Below, one piece after another: positions 7,995 through 12,662 of a stretch of DNA of 12,662 bases. The notes under the pieces were generated by a model. The model saw only the letters and a list, made by a program, of their open reading frames with translations. It was not told the origin of the DNA and did no database searches. The stretch spans positions 1 through 12,662 of the forward strand of contig CAJMQV010000045.1 of the NCBI GenBank assembly GCA_905215575.1, written 5' to 3'. This stretch comes from an uncultured bacterium. Its GTDB lineage: Bacteria > Bacteroidota > Bacteroidia > Bacteroidales > Bacteroidaceae. Positions within the stretch are counted from its first letter, which is position 1; the number at the start of each line of letters is the position of its first letter. The position numbers were made by a program, and so were the translations under genes.

Positions 7995-8864
7995 ATGACA
8001 CAAACAGAATTATCTCTTCTATTTCCGCCCTCCTGTTCTTTGGGCAATCAGGTACTGCTGGTCTCCCCTTCCGACTTCTCCCATCTGAAGGGTATCACCA
8101 TTGAAAAAAGCAGATTATTTCTTTTAGTATGCCAGGGCAGCCTGTCCATAACCATCAACGGAAAGGGCTTTGAACTGACACAGGGTCTTGTCGACCTGTT
8201 AGACACGTCTTCACTCTTTATCGGTACTTCCAGCAGCGATCTGGAGGCCTGGGCCTTATTCCCCACCTTCGAGTTTGCCAGTGCCTCATTGAAGAACCTG
8301 CGTCCGGGCCCGATGGTTCATCCTCAGGAAAGACTGAACATCCCCATTTTGGACTTTACTCCACACGAAACGGAACTGATGCGCAGACAATTGCACCAGT
8401 TACAGGAAATACTTGCCGATCCGCACCATTATTACCGGCGGGAAATGGCCGAACTTTATTTTCGCAGTTTTAACTTAGAGTTGGGAAACGCCCTGTACCA
8501 TCACCTGAAAGAAACAGATGAAGCTCCCAAATACATCAGACGGCAGGATTTCATCGCCTTGAATTTCTTCAAGCTGGTCAACGAGAACGCCATTCGCGAG
8601 CATCGTCTGAGCTTTTACGCCCAATCGCTCTGCATCTCCGAAAAGCATCTCACACGCATCATCAAGGAGACCACCGGAAAAACCCCTTATTCCTTCATTT
8701 GTCACGAGATTGTCCATCATGCCATGACATTGCTCGAAGACAACAAACTCTCTGTTGGCGAAATTGCCGACATGTTGAATTTCTCAGATCAGGCAGCTTT
8801 CTGCAAGTTTTTCAAGAAACAGAAGATGCAGTCTCCCATGGCCTATCGCAAACAAAAAGGATAA
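7995..8864 (+). CDS. AraC-family transcriptional regulator, probable controller of the divergent efflux operon
   Basis: Starting from ATG at 7995 the protein has 289 residues, normal for AraC-family regulators. An in-frame upstream extension to 7902 exists but would run through the operators and the -7 region, so the internal Met in MTQTELSLLF was chosen; it follows an A-rich leader. The N-terminal part (about 20-110) is beta-rich and cupin-like (ITIEKSRLFLLVCQGSLSITINGKGFEL), the likely effector or dimer domain, with a helical linker at about 120-175. The C-terminal AraC DNA-binding domain at about 190-289 has both helix-turn-helix units: LSFYAQSLCISEKHLTRIIKETTGKTP (about 205-231) and LSVGEIADMLNFSDQAAFCKFFKK (about 252-275), the second being the conserved part of the family signature. 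The divergent position and repeats suggest control of the pump and of itself. The ligand is unknown; it is probably a pump substrate. Confidence 0.92.
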   Translation: MTQTELSLLFPPSCSLGNQVLLVSPSDFSHLKGITIEKSRLFLLVCQGSLSITINGKGFELTQGLVDLLDTSSLFIGTSSSDLEAWALFPTFEFASASLKNLRPGPMVHPQERLNIPILDFTPHETELMRRQLHQLQEILADPHHYYRREMAELYFRSFNLELGNALYHHLKETDEAPKYIRRQDFIALNFFKLVNENAIREHRLSFYAQSLCISEKHLTRIIKETTGKTPYSFICHEIVHHAMTLLEDNKLSVGEIADMLNFSDQAAFCKFFKKQKMQSPMAYRKQKG

Positions 8865-8871
8865 AAAAACA

Positions 8872-8902
8872 AACAAAGGAACTCCTCGCGAGTTCCTTTG
8901 TT
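8872..8902. terminator. Strong hairpin terminator between convergent AraC-type and DUF4878-like genes
   Basis: A perfect 13-bp stem pairs 8872-8884 (AACAAAGGAACTC) with 8890-8902 (GAGTTCCTTTGTT) around a 5-base loop, CTCGC. It begins 7 bp after the regulator stop. An A-run at 8863-8869 becomes a T tract on the minus strand, so the hairpin also, and probably best, terminates the minus-strand operon that ends at 8934. It fills most of the short gap at 8865-8933. Confidence 0.85.
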
Positions 8903-8933
8903 CCTACAAACTATCATTCAATTCTAAAAAGCG

Positions 8934-9308
8934 TTATTTGCCGACTTCCATCAGCCATTTACCGTCTTTTTTCACCATAGGCTGTCTTTCGATGTCCTTG
9001 CGTCCGTCATTGTAAATCACCTCATAGGTAACCAATGAAAGGGAATCTTCTACAAGTACACTGTCTTTCACAACCTTGTAAGCTTCAATATTATCCTTTT
9101 TCTCGGCCTTTTCGCCAATCATGGCTGCGAACTGCTCTTTCTGCTCTTGGGTAGGCTCTTTTTTAAAGTTCATGCCATCCACAAATGCGATATAGTCTTT
9201 GTTCTGCATGGCATCCAGATACCCCTGAAGAGCGTCTCCCGCTCCACTGCTACCGCAAGCTGTCAGCAGCAATCCGCCTAATAAGGCATACCAACCATTC
9301 TTTTTCAT
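8934..9308 (-). CDS. Small lipoprotein with DUF4878-like (NTF2-type) domain
   Basis: This 124-residue protein begins with a lipoprotein signal, lipobox LLTAC, with lipid on Cys18, then a short Gly/Ser linker. The rest resembles DUF4878 (NTF2-like alpha+beta cone fold): a helix with GYLDAMQNKDYIAFVDGM (29-46) corresponds to the helix pair in which an exported protein counts 'processes' per subject, followed by a charged helix (53-71) and strands DSVLVEDSLSLVTYEVIYNDG and RQPMVKKDGKWLMEV at the C-terminus. The final 'KDGKWLM' strand is typical of the family. No catalytic residues can be pointed to, and the molecular role of such lipoproteins is unknown; binding or scaffolding at the membrane is a guess. 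It lies 23 bp after the cysteine-hydrolase gene and is probably its operon partner, with GAAAGG before the start serving as ribosome binding site. The hairpin at 8872-8902 ends the operon. Confidence 0.8.
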   Translation of the reverse strand: MKKNGWYALLGGLLLTACGSSGAGDALQGYLDAMQNKDYIAFVDGMNFKKEPTQEQKEQFAAMIGEKAEKKDNIEAYKVVKDSVLVEDSLSLVTYEVIYNDGRKDIERQPMVKKDGKWLMEVGK

Positions 9309-9331
9309 AAGCCTTTCATTTTAAGGATTCT

Positions 9332-9949
9332 TTATTCTTTGTTTACCGGTCTCAGCCGATGGCTTACCCATAAGTCTTCCGGAAACAGGAAACTGGAAGT
9401 TTTTCCGGGAATCACCAGCTGATGCCTTCTTTCTTCTGCCAAATCAATACCTTGCTTCCGGTATAAATACCACACCAGCTCGGTACAGTAAAACCGGGTC
9501 GTATCCCAAAGGTCATAATCATGGTCAAAAGGGATCTTTTCCCGATACTTCTCGTAAGCCATCCGGGCCACTTTTGCGGCAATACTGTCCGGGCAGTCCA
9601 CCTTTCGCAAGGCTCCCCGGCAAGCTCTATGCGGTGCGAAGAAAGAATCCAGCGGTTCGCATTTGATCCGGTCTTCTTCCCCTGGAGGCACCTCATTGGG
9701 CACGGCATGTATCACCATCCAGCGTCCGTCCTTCTGCCATGTAAGCCCCACATGCGAGAAGTCTCCTCCTCCCACCGTGGCCACCACTCTGCTCGCGCCT
9801 TCAAGTCCCATTCGGAACAACAGGTCGCCATCCCGCAGACTGGCAGTATCTATGGCTATCGGTTCATTTCCTTTTCGGACTGCGGTTTCTCCGCATCCAT
9901 AAAGGAGCAGAACTGCCAGAATCGCCGGCAATTTAATAAAAAAATCCAT
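9332..9949 (-). CDS. Lipoprotein with permuted NlpC/P60 (YiiX/YebB-like) cysteine hydrolase domain
   Basis: This 205-residue protein has a lipobox LLYGC (Cys19 lipidated), so it is probably anchored in the envelope. The body matches the circularly permuted papain-like group (YiiX/YebB, also related to LRAT-type enzymes): the LRDGDLLFR strand at about 38-46, then FSHVGL with His66, and much later RFYCTELVWYLYR with Cys155. His before Cys is the permuted order, opposite to classical NlpC/P60. These are the likely catalytic pair; the third residue is not clear to me. Members are thought to cut amide or ester bonds in peptides, peptidoglycan or lipids, but the substrate here is unknown. The gene starts 9 bp after the stop of the large LamG/PKD gene and is followed by the DUF4878-like lipoprotein, so all three are likely co-transcribed. 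Confidence 0.85.
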   Translation of the reverse strand: MDFFIKLPAILAVLLLYGCGETAVRKGNEPIAIDTASLRDGDLLFRMGLEGASRVVATVGGGDFSHVGLTWQKDGRWMVIHAVPNEVPPGEEDRIKCEPLDSFFAPHRACRGALRKVDCPDSIAAKVARMAYEKYREKIPFDHDYDLWDTTRFYCTELVWYLYRKQGIDLAEERRHQLVIPGKTSSFLFPEDLWVSHRLRPVNKE

Positions 9950-9958
9950 AAAACCCGC

Positions 9959-12451
9959 TTACTCTGTTATTTTTTTTCTAAAAAGTTTAATTTGGTCGAT
10001 GGCAACACCTTGTTTTCCGCTCAATTCAAACAGGAAACCCATCGAAACAGTCTGTTTCTCGGGGATTTCAAAGGTCAGCTTTCCGTCCGACATATTTCCC
10101 CATGCCATAGCCTCTTTCAGCTGTGCGCGGTCAGGCAATCCCTTTCCGGATGCCACAACCATCTGCGAGGTACCCATACTGCTTCCCTGGGCCGGTATCC
10201 ATTCCAACACATAGCGTCCCGGCTCCAGTTCTATCATGCAATACAGTTTATGGTTCTTCAGCTGTGAAGCAAAACCGTCCCATCCGGTATACACGCAAAG
10301 GGCATCTCCCTTATTTCCGTCCACATATATTCCGGTGCGTGCTTTCTCTCCCGATACGGCGTTCTCCATCATCCATGCTCCGCTGTTCCATTCCTTGAAT
10401 CGTTTCTCATCGGCCTGGTTTACAGACTTTCCGGTGGTTGCAAACGGTCTTTTGGCCACAGGAAGCGTCTTGTCCGTACAATCTTCCATCGGCACGTCAA
10501 TATCCAGTGAGAACACGCCTTCCGAGCGTCCCCAGGCATCTCCATCCGGTCCGAATCCGCTTCTGATTCCGGTATTTCCGAAACCGGAACGGTCGGTCAC
10601 ATCTCCACCGGTCTGATTGAAATCATAGTACACCAGTGGTTTCAGTGCCTCTCCATGTTCCTCTTTCCAGGTTTCATCCAACGGATGGTTGGCCACGTTC
10701 TGAAGCAGGGTATCCTCCAGAGCGCGGTTCCAGAAACGGAACTCGTCAACAACGGCACTCATCGGATGCTCTTTTCCGCCTAAATACAGGGCCTGTCCTG
10801 CTTTCATCGCCTCTCTACGATGTGTCTGCGTATGAATCATTTTTCCGTCTCTCAGGAAATCTACGGTTCCCTTACGGAAGCGCACGGCATAATGATGCCA
10901 CTGTCCGCAGATTACCATTCCGGCCGGTGTCTGATACTTCAAGGAATCCATCACTAAAGTCAGCGCTCCGTTTTTGGCAGCCGAAAGACTCCAGGAGTCT
11001 TCCATACCGATACCGGCCATCTGCTCGGCCTCAGCCGGATACATCCACCATTCCACGGTCATCTCTTCCAATGGTCCGTCCACCGGTGACTTCTCCGTAC
11101 GTACTCCGGCCTCAGGACGTGTAAAGTTCAGTCCGTTTTTACTGTCCGCCCGACAGACGATCAATGTCTGTTTTTTCTCCAGCGAAGCGGTACCTTCTTC
11201 ATTGCCCGCCGTGAGCGTCACGTCGTACACACCCGGCTCTTCAGGTACAAGTTCCACATGCCGTCCCTGCTTGCGGTAACATACCTTATTGCTTTCCACA
11301 CGCCAGTCCCAACGGTTGGGCAGATACTTGCTGCGGTCGGTCAGTTCCACTTTCTGTCCGCAGATCACCACACGGCGCGACAAGTCAAACTCCGGCTGTG
11401 GCTTCACGTTCTTCACCTGCCAGAACAGTTTTTTGGAATCCCGTTTTCCGCTTACCGCATCCTTCACGGTCAGCTTCACCGGATACACTCCGGCCCGGGC
11501 ATATACGGCATTCACGGCATGCAGATCGGTTGCTCCCGCCTCGGCTCCTTTCAGGCTCCAATGATACTCGGCTCCCGGCACCACCTGTTCCGGCAGGAAG
11601 GTAACCCGTTCGCCAGCCTTGATTTCCGGGAACACAGCGGCAAAGTCAGCCGAAACTTCCGGCTGTTTCACCTGAATGGTCTGTCGGTCTTCATGACGGC
11701 CTCCATTCCGGTCCCAGGCTTCCAGAATCAACTCATAGTTTCCTTTGCGGCTCAGGAAGAACACCGGTTCGGCACCTTCCTTCGTCAGCGTATCTCCCTT
11801 GGCATTCACCACCTGCCAACGCATCCGCTCGATGCCCGGCGATGTTTCTGCTTCCGGACGGAACGGCTGTCCGGTCCGCCATACCGTATCCGTGCATTCC
11901 GCCAAGATACGTACAGCCTCCTGCATCGGTTTGCTGTCGGTCAGTTCTCTCGGAACCGGCAATACCTTTACGCCTTGTTCCCGAACCAACAGAGCCGGAT
12001 GTTGTCCGGTCCGGTCTGCCCAGTATTTTTTCTTGTCTTCTGCAATCACTCCTCCGTTATAGTAAGCCAGCAGCGTCTTGGGGCGTCCCAATTCGGCATA
12101 AGTACGATACATCATACCACGTATTTCTTCCGCGCTGCGTGCCGTTTTCCAGAACCGCAGTTCTGCCAGATCGGCATCCCATGCGCCTTCGCCACTGCCG
12201 TTCAGCGGAAAATCGCCGAATCCGCCGATTCCTTTCCGTCCTTTGGCACGCATGCCTCCTTCGGATTTTCCGTTCACATAGATGGCCAACGAATCTCCGT
12301 CCACCACAAATGCCAAATGATACCACTTGCCCGGCACGATCACCCCCGGACGGGTATTCATCCGGTTCTCTCCGTCCCATCCGGCTGCGATGGAACCGTC
12401 ATCATTGGCATGGATCAGCCAGTTGCCCCAGCCCGGTTCCAGCTCTTCCAT
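9959..12451 (-). CDS. Large LamG/PKD multidomain surface protein, main part (frame disrupted near its N-terminal end)
   Basis: This open frame covers 830 residues, but the ATG at 12451 is almost surely not the native start, because it opens inside a LamG domain. Domains in order: the rest of a LamG/concanavalin-like jellyroll (1-115, GKWYHLAFVVDGDSLAIYVNGK and DLAELRFWKTARSAEEI), a linker, three PKD/Ig-like beta modules (about 200-262, 265-347, 350-434, with VYPVKLTVKDA and VYDVTLTAGNEEG strands), a second LamG (about 437-612, MTVEWWMYP, GQWHHYAVRF, VDEFRFWNRAL), and a C-terminal beta-sandwich (about 655-830, GDALCVYTGWDGFASQLKNHKLY) resembling the DUF5013-type end domain of Bacteroidales surface proteins. 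No catalytic domain is visible, so glycan or protein binding at the cell surface is the likeliest role. Two cysteine-hydrolase and DUF4878-type lipoprotein genes follow closely. The N-terminal piece is described at 12415-12662. Confidence 0.8.
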   Translation of the reverse strand: MEELEPGWGNWLIHANDDGSIAAGWDGENRMNTRPGVIVPGKWYHLAFVVDGDSLAIYVNGKSEGGMRAKGRKGIGGFGDFPLNGSGEGAWDADLAELRFWKTARSAEEIRGMMYRTYAELGRPKTLLAYYNGGVIAEDKKKYWADRTGQHPALLVREQGVKVLPVPRELTDSKPMQEAVRILAECTDTVWRTGQPFRPEAETSPGIERMRWQVVNAKGDTLTKEGAEPVFFLSRKGNYELILEAWDRNGGRHEDRQTIQVKQPEVSADFAAVFPEIKAGERVTFLPEQVVPGAEYHWSLKGAEAGATDLHAVNAVYARAGVYPVKLTVKDAVSGKRDSKKLFWQVKNVKPQPEFDLSRRVVICGQKVELTDRSKYLPNRWDWRVESNKVCYRKQGRHVELVPEEPGVYDVTLTAGNEEGTASLEKKQTLIVCRADSKNGLNFTRPEAGVRTEKSPVDGPLEEMTVEWWMYPAEAEQMAGIGMEDSWSLSAAKNGALTLVMDSLKYQTPAGMVICGQWHHYAVRFRKGTVDFLRDGKMIHTQTHRREAMKAGQALYLGGKEHPMSAVVDEFRFWNRALEDTLLQNVANHPLDETWKEEHGEALKPLVYYDFNQTGGDVTDRSGFGNTGIRSGFGPDGDAWGRSEGVFSLDIDVPMEDCTDKTLPVAKRPFATTGKSVNQADEKRFKEWNSGAWMMENAVSGEKARTGIYVDGNKGDALCVYTGWDGFASQLKNHKLYCMIELEPGRYVLEWIPAQGSSMGTSQMVVASGKGLPDRAQLKEAMAWGNMSDGKLTFEIPEKQTVSMGFLFELSGKQGVAIDQIKLFRKKITE

Positions 12452-12662
12452 GAATTCGGTCTGATCCAGAATTCGATGGTAGCCTCCGGCAAAGCATGCG
12501 CAAACACACCCGGCACCACCAGTCCTGCTGAATCCAGTTCCAGCATCCGGCAGTCCTTCGGTCCTTTATGCTCCGGCTTCACGGTCTGTGCTCCGGCCGA
12601 TAAGGCCAGTTCCCCGTTCCGGCGATACATCGCCTTCACGGCATAAGTGCTTCCGTCCTTTA
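12415..12662 (-). pseudogene. N-terminal piece of the same LamG/PKD gene, in another frame and cut by the window edge
   Basis: This frame stays open from the right edge of the window and stops at a TGA at 12415-12417. Its end, EATIEFWIRPNSWKSWN, is the first strand set of a LamG domain, and the continuation (GNWLIHANDDGSIAAGWDG) is read in the frame of the 830-residue part. The two frames overlap over 12415-12451, and one extra base would join them. G-runs on the coding strand at 12429-12426 (GGGG) and 12434-12432 (GGG) are the natural sites for a lost base. The upstream residues (GSTYAVKAMYRRNGELALSAG) show that the gene continues beyond the window, so signal peptide and promoter are not seen. 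A sequencing or assembly error, a true frameshift mutation, or a slippery tract could each explain it. Confidence 0.7.

Noticed and set aside
9305..9319. Five-codon mini-frame (ATG AAA GGC TTA TGA) whose stop overlaps the DUF4878-like start on the minus strand
   Set aside because: It could be a coupling leader peptide, but so short a frame in an AT-rich 23-bp gap is easily chance, and its AAAGG is better explained as the ribosome binding site.
11258..12646. Long + strand open frame of 462 residues opposite the LamG/PKD gene
   Set aside because: It lies antisense to a clearly folded multidomain protein. Its composition (rich in His, Arg, Ser and Phe) is what reverse-strand reading of that gene produces, and no domain is seen.

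Overview
The window looks like a chromosomal segment of a gut-type Bacteroidales species (Bacteroides/Phocaeicola-like). Support comes from a GH97 glycosidase, lipoprotein-type RND pump parts, a DUF4878-type lipoprotein, a LamG/PKD surface protein, A-rich leaders without strong Shine-Dalgarno sequences, and TAnnTTTG-type -7 promoter elements. Genus is inferred from protein style only. No tRNA, rRNA, CRISPR array, insertion sequence or phage gene was seen.

Layout. (1) 1-2106: a short promoter region, then a secreted GH97 glycosidase on the + strand, ending at a hairpin terminator. (2) 2147-7796, minus strand: a complete tripartite RND efflux operon in the order membrane fusion lipoprotein, inner-membrane RND permease, outer-membrane factor lipoprotein. 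The genes are tightly packed (11-bp gap, then a 4-bp ATGA overlap). (3) 7797-7994: a divergent control region with repeats. (4) 7995-8864: an AraC-family regulator on the + strand, transcribed away from the pump and closed by a strong hairpin. (5) 8934-12662, minus strand: a second operon-like group. It holds a large LamG/PKD protein whose 5' end lies outside the window, a lipoprotein with a permuted NlpC/P60 (YiiX-like) cysteine hydrolase fold, and a small DUF4878-like lipoprotein.

How it fits together. The AraC-type protein is the obvious local regulator of the pump. The divergent region has three similar 14-bp direct repeats, two of them exactly 21 bp apart beside the pump promoter and one beside the regulator's own promoter. 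The two start regions (-7 box through start codon) are imperfect mirror images of each other, 31 of 40 bases identical without a gap. The pump would export small toxic molecules from inner membrane or periplasm across the outer membrane. The GH97 enzyme would act on alpha-linked sugars in the periplasm or at the surface and has no visible functional tie to the pump.

The most notable points are the mirrored, repeat-rich AraC/pump control region and an apparent -1 frame disruption in the first LamG domain of the large surface protein. The gene content itself is of known families. I see no convincing wholly new system, but the three-gene LamG/PKD, cysteine hydrolase and DUF4878 set has no function I can name.
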